Source: Trinickia caryophylli
Lineage (GTDB): Bacteria > Pseudomonadota > Gammaproteobacteria > Burkholderiales > Burkholderiaceae
Assembly (NCBI RefSeq): GCF_034424545.1
Contig: NZ_CP139970.1
Coordinates: 3,348,001 to 3,412,000, forward strand
Direction: 5' to 3'
Length of the DNA: 64,000 bases
A program made the position numbers and the translations under genes. Below are positions 15,443-23,481 of the stretch, one piece after another (the first letter of the stretch is position 1; each line of letters starts with the position of its first letter). The notes beneath the pieces were generated by a model. That model worked only from the letters and a program-made list of their open reading frames with translations, was not told the DNA's origin and searched no databases.

Positions 15443-17152
15443 GTGAACAAAGGACATTCGACAGTGGTCGACTATCAGCGGCTTCGATTCGACTATCGGC
15501 CAGCCCCGGAATTGGGAGGAGATGCCGACCTCGTACATCCCGTTGTAATCGTGGGGGCGGGGCCGGTCGGGCTGGCCGCGGCCATCGATCTGGCGCAGCA
15601 GGGCGTGAGCGTGACGCTCGTCGATAACGACGACGCGCTTTCGGTCGGCTCGCGCGCATTGTGCTTCTCCAAGCGCACGCTGGAAATCTTCGATCGCCTG
15701 GGCTGCGGCCAGCGCATGGTGGACAAGGGGGTCGGCTGGAACGTTGGGAAGGTCTTCCTGCAGGACGAGTTGCTCTACACGTTCGATCTGCTGCCCGAAT
15801 CGGGGTACGGGCGCCCGGCCTTCGTCAACCTTCAGCAGTACTACGTCGAGGGTTACCTCGTCGAACGCGCCGCGGAATGCGAGAACATCGAGATCCGCTG
15901 GAAGAGCGAAGTGGTCGCGCTGGAGCAGCACGGGGATCATGTGGTGCTTCTGGTCGATACGCCGGACGGCCGGTATGCAATGAACGCGCGCTATGTGATC
16001 GCGGCCGATGGCGCACGCAGCGCGGTACGCAGAGCGCTCGGTCTGGAGAGCCATGGGCGCACGTTCAAGGACCGCTTTCTGATCGCCGACGTGCGGATGA
16101 AGGCACCGTTTCCCGCAGAACGCTGGTTCTGGTTCGACCCGCCTTTTCACCGCAATCAGTCGGTGTTGCTGCATCAGCAGCCCGACGGTGTCTGGCGCAT
16201 CGATTTCCAGCTCGGCTGGGACGCCGATCCGGTGGTGGAGAAGGAGCCCGATCGCGTGATACCTCGCGTGCAGGCGCTGCTTGGCGAAGGCGTCGAGTTC
16301 GAGCTCGAATGGGTCAGCGTGTACACGTTTTCGTGCCTGCGCATGGAGCGCTTTCGCCACGGCCGGGTGCTGTTCGCGGGCGACGCCGCGCATGGCGTGT
16401 CGCCGTTCGGCGCGCGCGGTGCGAATAGCGGCATCCAGGATACCGACAATCTCGCTTGGAAGCTGCGGCTTGTGTTGAACGGGCAGGCACCCGAGACGTT
16501 GCTCGACAGCTACGCCTCCGAGCGCGAATACGCAGCGGACGAGAACATCCTCAACTCGACGCGCGCGACGGATTTCATCACGCCGAAGAGTGCCGTGTCG
16601 CGTCTGTTCCGCGACGCCACGCTGGGGCTCGCGAAGCGCTGTCCGTTCGCGCGCAGGCTAGTCAACAGCGGGCGCCTGTCGGTGCCGGCCGTGCTGCGCG
16701 AGTCCGCGCTCAATACGCCCGATCGCGCAGGGGACGGCTTTGCCGGAGATGTGGTCCCGGGGGCCGTCATGCCCGATGCGCCGATGCGCACGCCGGGTGG
16801 GCCAGCCTGGTTTCTCCAGTTGATCGCGCGGCACGCATTCACCGGCGTGTACTTCTGCGAGGCGGCGCAAGACCCCGCGCAAACGCTGATGCGATTGCAG
16901 GCGCCGACGAGGAATGCGATTCCGATGCGCGCCGTTGTGGTCGTTGCGCCGGGTACGGCGATGCCTGCCGGGCCGCTTCCGGAAGGCGTGGCAGTTGCCG
17001 AAGACGTCGAAGGCTTGCTCGCCCGGCGTCTCGACGCCCGGCCAGGATCGTTCTACCTCGTGCGCCCCGATCAACACCTTTGCGCGCGTTGGCGCGAGTA
17101 CGCCGAGACGGATGCCATTGCGGCGCTGAATCGCGCAATCTGCAACGGATGA
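15443..17152 (+). CDS. FAD-dependent aromatic hydroxylase (MhpA-like)
   Basis: A 569-residue class A flavoprotein monooxygenase. The FAD-binding GXGXXG is VVIVGAGPVGLAAAIDLAQQG (about residues 33-53). The second FAD motif is VLFAGDAAHGVSPFGARGANSGIQD, and a DG motif is in YVIAADGARSAVRR. Length and the C-terminal thioredoxin-like tail resemble 3-(3-hydroxyphenyl)propionate hydroxylase and related phenol hydroxylases. It would use NAD(P)H and oxygen to hydroxylate an aromatic ring in the cytoplasm. The start is GTG 15443, preceded by GGTGGAG. It leads an operon with the DUF2783, MBL and MFS genes. The substrate is unproven. Confidence 0.88.
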   Translation: MNKGHSTVVDYQRLRFDYRPAPELGGDADLVHPVVIVGAGPVGLAAAIDLAQQGVSVTLVDNDDALSVGSRALCFSKRTLEIFDRLGCGQRMVDKGVGWNVGKVFLQDELLYTFDLLPESGYGRPAFVNLQQYYVEGYLVERAAECENIEIRWKSEVVALEQHGDHVVLLVDTPDGRYAMNARYVIAADGARSAVRRALGLESHGRTFKDRFLIADVRMKAPFPAERWFWFDPPFHRNQSVLLHQQPDGVWRIDFQLGWDADPVVEKEPDRVIPRVQALLGEGVEFELEWVSVYTFSCLRMERFRHGRVLFAGDAAHGVSPFGARGANSGIQDTDNLAWKLRLVLNGQAPETLLDSYASEREYAADENILNSTRATDFITPKSAVSRLFRDATLGLAKRCPFARRLVNSGRLSVPAVLRESALNTPDRAGDGFAGDVVPGAVMPDAPMRTPGGPAWFLQLIARHAFTGVYFCEAAQDPAQTLMRLQAPTRNAIPMRAVVVVAPGTAMPAGPLPEGVAVAEDVEGLLARRLDARPGSFYLVRPDQHLCARWREYAETDAIAALNRAICNG

Positions 17153-17157
17153 GGCCA

Positions 17158-17529
17158 ATGTCGCTCAATACCGAACTCAATCTTGCCGATCCCGACGCGT
17201 TTTACGAACGCATGATCGAACTGCATGCCGGGCTCACCGATCAGCAAAGTCTCCGGCTGAACGACCGGCTGGCCGCGCTGCTATCCGCAACCGTCGCCGA
17301 CACCGCCGTATTGCGCGAGGCCGTCGCCGTCGCGAATGACGGAGCCAATGACGGAGCCGATGACGGAGCCGATGACGCAGCGCGCTCTCCGATCCACGTG
17401 GCGAAGCTCATCTTGCTGCTGGCGAACCATATCGGCGACTCGGCGATTCTCGATCGGATCTTTTCCGAGGGCGCGCGGATGGCGGCCGAGCTGGCGTCGA
17501 CGCCGGCGCCCGGCAACGTGCCGAGTTAG
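17158..17529 (+). CDS. DUF2783-family small protein with a repeat insertion
   Basis: 123 residues. The start (LNLADPDAFYERMIELHAGL) and end (HVAKLILLLANHIGDSAILDRIF) match the DUF2783 family, short proteins that occur beside flavin monooxygenases of this type. Between the two conserved halves lies a low-complexity NDGANDGADDGADD stretch coded by a 12-bp tandem repeat. The gene starts 5 bp after the monooxygenase stop; ATG 17149, overlapping that stop, is an alternative start. Helical and cytoplasmic by appearance. Its role is unknown; the constant pairing suggests a partner or stabiliser of the hydroxylase. Confidence 0.82.
   Translation: MSLNTELNLADPDAFYERMIELHAGLTDQQSLRLNDRLAALLSATVADTAVLREAVAVANDGANDGADDGADDAARSPIHVAKLILLLANHIGDSAILDRIFSEGARMAAELASTPAPGNVPS
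17335..17378 (+). repeat. 12-bp in-frame tandem repeat inside the DUF2783 gene
   Basis: Three copies of [A/G]ATGACGGAGCC (17335-17346, 17347-17358, 17359-17370) and a partial fourth. The unit is a multiple of three, so copy-number change keeps the frame and would lengthen or shorten an acidic Asp/Gly/Ala linker. Confidence 0.9.
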
Positions 17530-17595
17530 CGCGCAGTCAAGGCCGTCACGCGTGTTTTCGCACAACCCTGCCTCTATGAACATGGGAGTTCTCAC

Positions 17596-18555
17596 ATGGC
17601 AAAAGCTTTTGCATCGCAGGCCGATCTCGAAGTCAAGAAGATCAGCTGGACCCAACTTTCCGAGAATGCCTACGCCTATACCGCGGAAGGCGACCCGAAC
17701 TCCGGTGTGATCGTCGGCGACGACGGCGTGCTGATCGTCGATACCACCGCGACGCCTGCGATGGCGCAGGACCTGATCGCCAAAATCCGCAGCGTGACGG
17801 ACAAGCCCATCAAGTACGTGGTGCTTTCGCATTACCACGCGGTGCGCGTGCTTGGCGCGTCGGCCTACTTCGACGAAGGTGCTCAACAGATCATCGCCAG
17901 CCGCGGCACGTACGAAATGATCGTCGAGCGCGGCGAAGCCGACATGAAATCCGAGATCGAGCGTTTTCCGCGCCTGTTCGCGGGTGTGGAGACGGTGCCG
18001 GGCCTGACGTGGCCCACGCTCGTGTTCGACAAAGAGATCACGCTCTTTCTCGGCAAGCTCGAGGTGAAGATCGCGCATCTCGGCGCAGGTCATACGAAGG
18101 GCGACACCGTGGTATGGCTTCCCTCGCAAAAGGTGCTGTTTTCGGGCGACCTGGTGGAGTACGAAGCAGCCTGCTACTGCGGCGATGCGCAATTGGCCGA
18201 ATGGCCCGCGACGCTCGAGGCGCTGCGTGCGCTCGGCGCGGAGAAACTCGTGCCGGGCCGCGGGCCGGCGCTGACGAATCGGGCGGAGGTGGACAAGGGC
18301 CTCGACTACACGCGGGATTTCGTCACGACACTGCTGGCAAGCGGCCGCGAGGCGGTGAATCAAAAGCTCGATCTCAAGGGGGCGATGGCACTCGCGCGCA
18401 AGGCGATGGATCCCAAATTCGGCCAGGTGTTCATTTATGAGCACTGCCTGCCTTTCGACGTCTCGCGCGCCTATGACGAGGCGGGCGGCATCGTGCATCC
18501 GCGCATCTGGACAGCCGAGCGCGACAAGGAGATGTGGAGCGCGCTGCAAGGCTGA
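17596..18555 (+). CDS. Metallo-beta-lactamase-fold hydrolase with an altered metal motif
   Basis: 319 residues of MBL fold. Several ligands are in place: His 79, His 81, GHTKGD with His 166 and FSGD with Asp 185. The canonical HXHXDH is instead HYHAVR (79-84): the Asp and the third His, which hold the second metal, are Val and Arg. The protein could therefore bind one metal only, or use a different site. The C-terminal ~90 residues (QVFIYEHCLPFDVSRAYDEA) are an extra helical part. There is no signal peptide. It belongs to the hydroxylase operon and may hydrolyse a ring-cleavage or ester intermediate; this is inference. Confidence 0.85.
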   Translation: MAKAFASQADLEVKKISWTQLSENAYAYTAEGDPNSGVIVGDDGVLIVDTTATPAMAQDLIAKIRSVTDKPIKYVVLSHYHAVRVLGASAYFDEGAQQIIASRGTYEMIVERGEADMKSEIERFPRLFAGVETVPGLTWPTLVFDKEITLFLGKLEVKIAHLGAGHTKGDTVVWLPSQKVLFSGDLVEYEAACYCGDAQLAEWPATLEALRALGAEKLVPGRGPALTNRAEVDKGLDYTRDFVTTLLASGREAVNQKLDLKGAMALARKAMDPKFGQVFIYEHCLPFDVSRAYDEAGGIVHPRIWTAERDKEMWSALQG

Positions 18556-18681
18556 CGCATGCAGGAAGTCCAAGGCGGCCCGAGCGCGATCGCGGCACCG
18601 GGCCTCCGACTTACGCTTGGGCAGGACCAAGGCACCCAGATGCTCGATGCCCGAGTGTCCCGGAGATACAGGAGACGAAGT

Positions 18682-20004
18682 ATGAATCACGTCGTAACGC
18701 TCACGACGCCGTTTGCCGCTGCGCAGCGGCAGACGATGCGCAAGGTTGCCTGGCGCATCGTGCCGTTTTTATTCCTTTGCTACGTGGTGTCGTTTCTCGA
18801 CCGCATCAACATCGGCTTCGCCCAGTTGCAGATGAAACACGATCTCGGCTTCAGCGATGCGATGTACGGGTTCGGCGCGGCCGTGTTCTACATCGGCTAC
18901 GTGCTGTTCGAAGTGCCGAGCAACATGCTGCTCGCACGCGAGGGTGCGCGCCGGACGTTCATGCGGATCATGCTGCTATGGGGTGTGGCATCGATGAGCA
19001 TGATGTTCGTTACGAAGCCTTCGCATTTTTATGCTTTGCGTTTCCTGCTCGGCGTGTTCGAGGCGGGGTTCTTTCCGGGCATCGTGCTCTATCTGACGTA
19101 CTGGTTCCCGGCAAATCGGCGTGCCGCGGTCCTTGCCGTTTTCTTCGCGGGCGTGGCGGTGGCGGGGGTGCTCGGCGGATTGGTATCGGGCTGGATCATG
19201 CGCGATCTGAACGGGGTAGGCGGGCTTTTCGGCTGGCAATGGATGTTCGCGCTCGAGGGCTTGCCGGCGGTGTTGTTGGCCTTCTTCACGCTGGCCTGTC
19301 TCGTGGACGGGCCTGAGCATGCGGGCTGGCTCAGCGAGTCGGAGCGCAACTGGCTCATCGCGGTGTGCAAGGAGGGCGAGCGTCCGGCAGATCATCCGCA
19401 CGCTCATGCGATCGTGCAGGCGCTGCGCAATCCGCGGGTGCCGCTTTTCGCATTCGTCTATTTCGCGCTGACGTGTGCTTCGCTCACGCTCAATTTCTGG
19501 TTGCCGCTGATGATCCGCGACTTCGGCGTACGCGACGTGCTCTCGATCAGCCTCTATACGACGATCCCGAATGCTGTCGGCGCAGTTGGCCTGATCCTGA
19601 TTGCGCGGCATTCCGACCGTACGGGCGAGCGTCTCGTGCACTTCGCGCTGTGCACGGTGGGCGGCGGGCTCGCGCTGGCTGCCCTGACGCTGCATCTGCC
19701 GAGTCTCGCCGCGATGCTCGTGCTCCTTTCGGTGGCTGCCGTATTGATCTTCGCTGCACTGCCCATCTTCTGGGCGGTGCCCGCGCTGCACCTGTCCCGC
19801 GATGCGCTGGCGCCGGGACTTGCGCTGATCAGCAGCATCGGAATCACGAGCGGGATCGTCAGCCCCTGGGCGATCGGGTACATCCGCACCACCACGGGCA
19901 GCATGGACCTCGCGTTTTACCTGCTTGCCGCGTTGCTCGTCGCGAGCGGGGCAGCCATGCTCGTCGTCGGGCGCCATGCAGCGGGGCACCGCGTCAGAAA
20001 TTGA
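18682..20004 (+). CDS. MFS transporter, anion:cation symporter (ACS)-like
   Basis: 440 residues with 12 predicted membrane helices. It opens RKVAWRIVPFLFLCYVVSFLDRINIGFAQLQMK, the hallmark of the ACS family (hydroxyphenylacetate, tartrate, hexuronate and phthalate permeases), and has the FEVPSNMLLARFG-like loop (here LFEVPSNMLLAREG). ATG 18682 is preferred because AGGAGAC stands 6 bp upstream. As last gene of the IclR-linked operon it most likely imports the aromatic or organic acid substrate with protons. The 3' end overlaps the opposite-strand outer-membrane gene by 11 bp. Confidence 0.9.
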   Translation: MNHVVTLTTPFAAAQRQTMRKVAWRIVPFLFLCYVVSFLDRINIGFAQLQMKHDLGFSDAMYGFGAAVFYIGYVLFEVPSNMLLAREGARRTFMRIMLLWGVASMSMMFVTKPSHFYALRFLLGVFEAGFFPGIVLYLTYWFPANRRAAVLAVFFAGVAVAGVLGGLVSGWIMRDLNGVGGLFGWQWMFALEGLPAVLLAFFTLACLVDGPEHAGWLSESERNWLIAVCKEGERPADHPHAHAIVQALRNPRVPLFAFVYFALTCASLTLNFWLPLMIRDFGVRDVLSISLYTTIPNAVGAVGLILIARHSDRTGERLVHFALCTVGGGLALAALTLHLPSLAAMLVLLSVAAVLIFAALPIFWAVPALHLSRDALAPGLALISSIGITSGIVSPWAIGYIRTTTGSMDLAFYLLAALLVASGAAMLVVGRHAAGHRVRN

Positions 20005-20665
20005 GTTGCATGCCGGCGACGACAGAGGTGGGATAAGCGCGTACTTGATCACGGGTTCCATGTGGAAGCCGGGCAAACAGCGCATTGCATTCCGCGAACA
20101 CCGCAATGTGGTCGCCGACGGTATAAGAGACGCCGAGGCCAGCCGAGGGAACCCAGCATTTCTCGTCGACGCTTGTTTGGTGACGGGCGTCCGGAGCGGA
20201 CCAGTTTGTCGTCAACTGGCTGACACCGATTTTCTCGTACAGGTCCACTTGCCCTAGACGATGCTTGAATACGGCGGAAAAGGTATTTTGTTCGGTGATG
20301 AGGAGCTTTTTGGTTGCCAATCGATCGTCAGCAATGTTCCACGCCCGACTGTCGCGAGTGGTCGACATACCAATCCCCGCGCGCAGGCCATCGCCAATTG
20401 CGAAAGGCAAAAATCCCACTGATAGGGAGGTGCCAGGGTGCGCCGACATATCGACGCCGAAGGTCCGGCGCCCGGTGCCTCGTTCGGGAATGGCGGACAT
20501 CTCCCCGCCTACCCCGATCGTAAAAGCGTTCTTGACGTCGAACGATACCTCCGGCGATAGCGGGCATGGAATGCAGGGAGAGTTATCCACGTCGCGGGCT
20601 GTCGCGAGATTGGCGTTGGCCGCAATGGCTGCGGCAAGGAGTGTCATGGCGATTTTCGTGATCAT
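19994..20665 (-). CDS. Small outer-membrane beta-barrel protein
   Basis: 223 residues. A Sec signal peptide (MITKIAMTLLAAAIAANANL, cut near TARD) is followed by a CIPCP element and alternating polar/hydrophobic strands, ending in Phe (VVAGMQLNF), as in OmpA/OmpW-sized barrels. ATG 20665 is chosen for the signal peptide and a purine-rich GAAAAGAG upstream; the frame runs further but is not a plausible leader. I do not recognise the family. It is divergent from the MerR-ATPase gene, with three strong inverted repeats in the 280 bp between them, so that regulator may control it. Base composition looks lower in GC than neighbours, hinting at transfer. Confidence 0.75.
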   Translation of the reverse strand: MITKIAMTLLAAAIAANANLATARDVDNSPCIPCPLSPEVSFDVKNAFTIGVGGEMSAIPERGTGRRTFGVDMSAHPGTSLSVGFLPFAIGDGLRAGIGMSTTRDSRAWNIADDRLATKKLLITEQNTFSAVFKHRLGQVDLYEKIGVSQLTTNWSAPDARHQTSVDEKCWVPSAGLGVSYTVGDHIAVFAECNALFARLPHGTRDQVRAYPTSVVAGMQLNF

Positions 20666-20701
20666 GATCTGGCTCTTTTCCGATGGTGTCAGTGATTGAC
20701 T

Positions 20702-20748
20702 TGATCCCAGTCCTGCGCGGCACCGGCCGCCGCGCAGGACTGGGATCA
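20702..20748. repeat. Perfect 20-bp inverted repeat (hairpin) upstream of the barrel gene
   Basis: The arms 20702-20721 and 20729-20748 are exact complements (arm begins TGATCCCAGTCC), with a 7-base loop. It lies 37 bp before the barrel gene's start codon, so it would be in its leader RNA or promoter. No T run follows in either direction. Confidence 0.9.
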
Positions 20749-20791
20749 TTTTCGTTGACGGCCCCAAGGGTCGAGCAAGCTGAAAATGATC
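20744..20791. repeat. 10-bp inverted repeat GATCATTTTC/GAAAATGATC
   Basis: The two exact complementary 10-mers are at 20744-20753 and 20782-20791, 28 bp apart. The first overlaps the right arm of the preceding hairpin, so the two structures would be mutually exclusive in RNA. Confidence 0.85.
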
Positions 20792-20802
20792 GGTGATTTC
20801 AT

Positions 20803-20818
20803 TTGATCGATCGATCAA
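20803..20818. promoter_or_regulatory. 16-bp palindrome, candidate operator
   Basis: A perfect palindrome with three overlapping GATC sites (TTGATCGATCGATCAA). It lies in the divergent region between the barrel gene and the MerR-type gene. MerR proteins bind palindromic operators between stretched -35 and -10 boxes; this is a candidate, though clear promoter boxes around it were not found. Confidence 0.45.
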
Positions 20819-20945
20819 CGCAATGCGTGAGCGAACGGGCACCTGTCGAGCCCGGTATTGTTTGCGATTTGTGCATTACCTCTGGACACGTCCCTTGGGG
20901 CCGTCCGCAGACTGTCTGTCCATTCGTGCAACATTGGAGCAGTCC

Positions 20946-21971
20946 ATGAACGCCACAGGTCGAAAGCTAAACGCGGGGAGCGCCGCCAAGTTACTTGGGG
21001 TATCGGTAAAAACCCTACGAATATATGAAAAGGCGGGGCTGCTTGCGCCCAGCCGCAACGAATCGGGGTATAGGCAATTCGGCAAGTCCGATCTTGATCG
21101 TGCCGCTCATATTGTCCTTATGCGGCGGACTGGCTTCACACTCGCGGAGATCTCGCAGTGCATGGGATATCCTGAAGCTGAAGCCGAGACGACGCTGTCC
21201 GCCGCTTTGACGGATAAGGTGGTGGAGCGGACGAGACAGATTAAGACACTCTTCCTCCAGCTGGATTACATCAGGTTCTTGCGCACGGTACCCACACCTC
21301 CTCTTGAGGGCGAGGATCGTGCGCTCGAGCCTGAGCGCGTGTCGGAAACCCGGTCTGTTTCGTTTCCATTGTCGTCGCCCTGGGATGGCCAGATATTCAG
21401 CATGCCGGATATACGCCGGCTGAATTACATTGTCGGCCCGGTGGGCAGTGGAAAAACGCAACTGGCTCTTCAACTGGGGTGGGCGTTGCCAAGCGGGGTC
21501 TTTATAAATTTCAACAAGGTCCAGCGTGTGGCGCGTTCCGCAGCGGACCCGCTGAACTTCCGGAAGACGGAGGGGCCGCTTCAAATGCGTATCGACGAGG
21601 CCCTGGCGGACCTCGCCGATGGTGGGGCGACGCTATCCGACGCACTGCACACGTTGGTCCACTCTATCGAGGACACGCTTCTGAGCGGGCCGTCCGAGTT
21701 CCTGATCGTCGATCGGGTCGAGGAGGATCTGGATTTGCCGACCCAAAAGGCAGTGGGCGCTTACCTTCGCAGACGCGCGGCCGAGGCGCGTAGCGGTGCA
21801 ATCTTTGCCGTGACGCGCTCCGCCGCGATCGTGGATCTGGCCACCGCAGGAGACGAACAGAGCGTCATCCTCTGTCCTCCTAATCGCAGTCTGCCGATCA
21901 GCGTGCCGCTTCGTTCCGATGCGTACGGTTACGAGACACTGGTCATGTGCCTCGAATCACGAGACGGGTAG
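20946..21971 (+). CDS. MerR-type regulator fused to a P-loop ATPase
   Basis: 341 residues. Residues 8-115 are a MerR winged helix (SAAKLLGVSVKTLRIYEKAGLLAPSRNESGYRQF) with the usual dimer helix (ALTDKVVERTRQIKTLFLQL). After a linker, residues ~140-335 form an ABC/AAA-like nucleotide-binding domain: Walker A GPVGSGKT at 164-171, a Walker B-like FLIVDR at 252-257 with Arg where the catalytic Glu usually stands, and a later strand FAVTRSAAIVDL that resembles the H-loop region of SMC/OLD-type ATPases without its His. ATG 20946 follows TTGGAG. This is not a standard MerR effector domain; nucleotide-dependent regulation or DNA bridging is possible but unproven. Confidence 0.8.
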   Translation: MNATGRKLNAGSAAKLLGVSVKTLRIYEKAGLLAPSRNESGYRQFGKSDLDRAAHIVLMRRTGFTLAEISQCMGYPEAEAETTLSAALTDKVVERTRQIKTLFLQLDYIRFLRTVPTPPLEGEDRALEPERVSETRSVSFPLSSPWDGQIFSMPDIRRLNYIVGPVGSGKTQLALQLGWALPSGVFINFNKVQRVARSAADPLNFRKTEGPLQMRIDEALADLADGGATLSDALHTLVHSIEDTLLSGPSEFLIVDRVEEDLDLPTQKAVGAYLRRRAAEARSGAIFAVTRSAAIVDLATAGDEQSVILCPPNRSLPISVPLRSDAYGYETLVMCLESRDG

Positions 21972-21994
21972 CGATGGGCCCGCCGTTCTCGCGT

Positions 21995-23458
21995 TTACAT
22001 CAGCACGATGTCGTACTGCTCCTGACTCAGGTTCGACTCGACCTGTAACGACACGGGCTTGCCGATGAAGTCGATCAGCATCGCAAGATGCTGGGATTCT
22101 TCGTCGAGAAAAAGATCGATCACCTGCTGCGAGGCCACGACGCGAAATTCGCGCGGATTGAACTGCCGCGATTCGCGCAGGATCTCGCGCAGCACGTCGT
22201 AACACACCGTACGCGCGGTCTTGACCTGCCCCTTGCCCTCGCATACGGGGCAGGGCTCGCACAGCACGTGCGCGAGCGATTCGCGCGTGCGCTTTCTCGT
22301 CATCTCCACGAGCCCCAGTTGCGAGAACCCATTCACAGTGGAGCGTGTTCGATCGCGCGACAGTGCCTTCTTCAACTCGCCGAGTACCGCATCGCGGTGC
22401 TCGACATTCTCCATATCGATGAAGTCGATGATGATGATCCCGCCGAGATTGCGCAGCCGCAGTTGCCGGGCGATGGTATGCGCCGCCTCGAGGTTCGTCT
22501 TGAAGATGGTGTCGTCGAAGTTGCGCGCGCCGACATAGCCGCCGGTATTCACGTCGATCGTCGTCATTGCCTCGGTCTGGTCGATCATCAGATAGCCGCC
22601 CGACTTCAGATCGACGCGCCGGGACAGCGCACGCTGGATCTCGGTCTCGACATTGTAGAGATCGAAGAGCGGCCGCTCGCCGGTATAGTGCTGCAGTTTG
22701 GCGCTGACAGCCGGCGTGAACTCGGTGGCGAACTCGCTCAGCATCTGATAAGTCTCGCGCGAATCGACCTGGATACGGGTCGTCTCGTCGTTGACGAAAT
22801 CGCGCAGTACGCGCTGCGCGAGATTGAGGTCTTGATAGAGCAGGCTCGTGGGCGGCAGCCGCTGCGCCTGCGCCACCACCGTCGCCCAGGTCTTGCGCAG
22901 ATAGGCGACGTCCCCCGCGAGTTCTTCGCTCGTGGCATCTTCGGCGATCGTGCGCACGATGTAGCCGCCTTTCTCGTCGGCCGGCAGCACCGCGGTGAGG
23001 CGCGCGCGGATCGCCTCGCGCTCGGCTTCGTCTTCGATTTTCTGCGAGACGCCGATGTGCGGCTCCTGCGGGAGATAGACGAGCGTGCGTCCCGCGATGC
23101 TGACCTGTGTGGAGAGGCGGGCGCCTTTCGTACCGATCGGGTCCTTGATGACCTGGACCATCAGCGTCTGGCCCTCGAACACGGTCTTCTCGATCGGCTG
23201 CGGCGGGCTTGCATGTTCCCCGGCGGCTCGCGGCTGCCAGATATCGGCCACATGCAGGAACGCGGCCCGTTCGAGGCCGATGTCGATGAATGCCGACTGC
23301 ATGCCCGGCAGCACGCGCACGACCTTGCCCAGGTAGACGTTGCCGACACGCCCGCGCGATGCCGTGCGTTCGATGTGCAGCTCCTGCACGGCGGCTTGCT
23401 GGACCAGCGCGACGCGCGTTTCCTGCGGAGTGACGTTGATCAGGATCTCTTCGTTCAT
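21995..23458 (-). CDS. rng: Ribonuclease G
   Basis: 487 residues, full length for RNase G (the RNase E C-terminal scaffold is absent). The N-terminal S1 domain contains RGRVGNVYLGKVVRVLPGMQSAFIDIG; the catalytic DNase I-like domain shows IIIIDFIDME with the magnesium-binding Asp residues; CEPCPVCEGKG is the zinc-link region. It cuts single-stranded 5'-monophosphorylated RNA, including the 16S rRNA precursor. maf follows 24 bp downstream on the same strand, as in many beta- and gamma-proteobacteria. Confidence 0.95.
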   Translation of the reverse strand: MNEEILINVTPQETRVALVQQAAVQELHIERTASRGRVGNVYLGKVVRVLPGMQSAFIDIGLERAAFLHVADIWQPRAAGEHASPPQPIEKTVFEGQTLMVQVIKDPIGTKGARLSTQVSIAGRTLVYLPQEPHIGVSQKIEDEAEREAIRARLTAVLPADEKGGYIVRTIAEDATSEELAGDVAYLRKTWATVVAQAQRLPPTSLLYQDLNLAQRVLRDFVNDETTRIQVDSRETYQMLSEFATEFTPAVSAKLQHYTGERPLFDLYNVETEIQRALSRRVDLKSGGYLMIDQTEAMTTIDVNTGGYVGARNFDDTIFKTNLEAAHTIARQLRLRNLGGIIIIDFIDMENVEHRDAVLGELKKALSRDRTRSTVNGFSQLGLVEMTRKRTRESLAHVLCEPCPVCEGKGQVKTARTVCYDVLREILRESRQFNPREFRVVASQQVIDLFLDEESQHLAMLIDFIGKPVSLQVESNLSQEQYDIVLM

Positions 23459-23481
23459 TGTTCTCGCCTGTCCGTTTCGTC

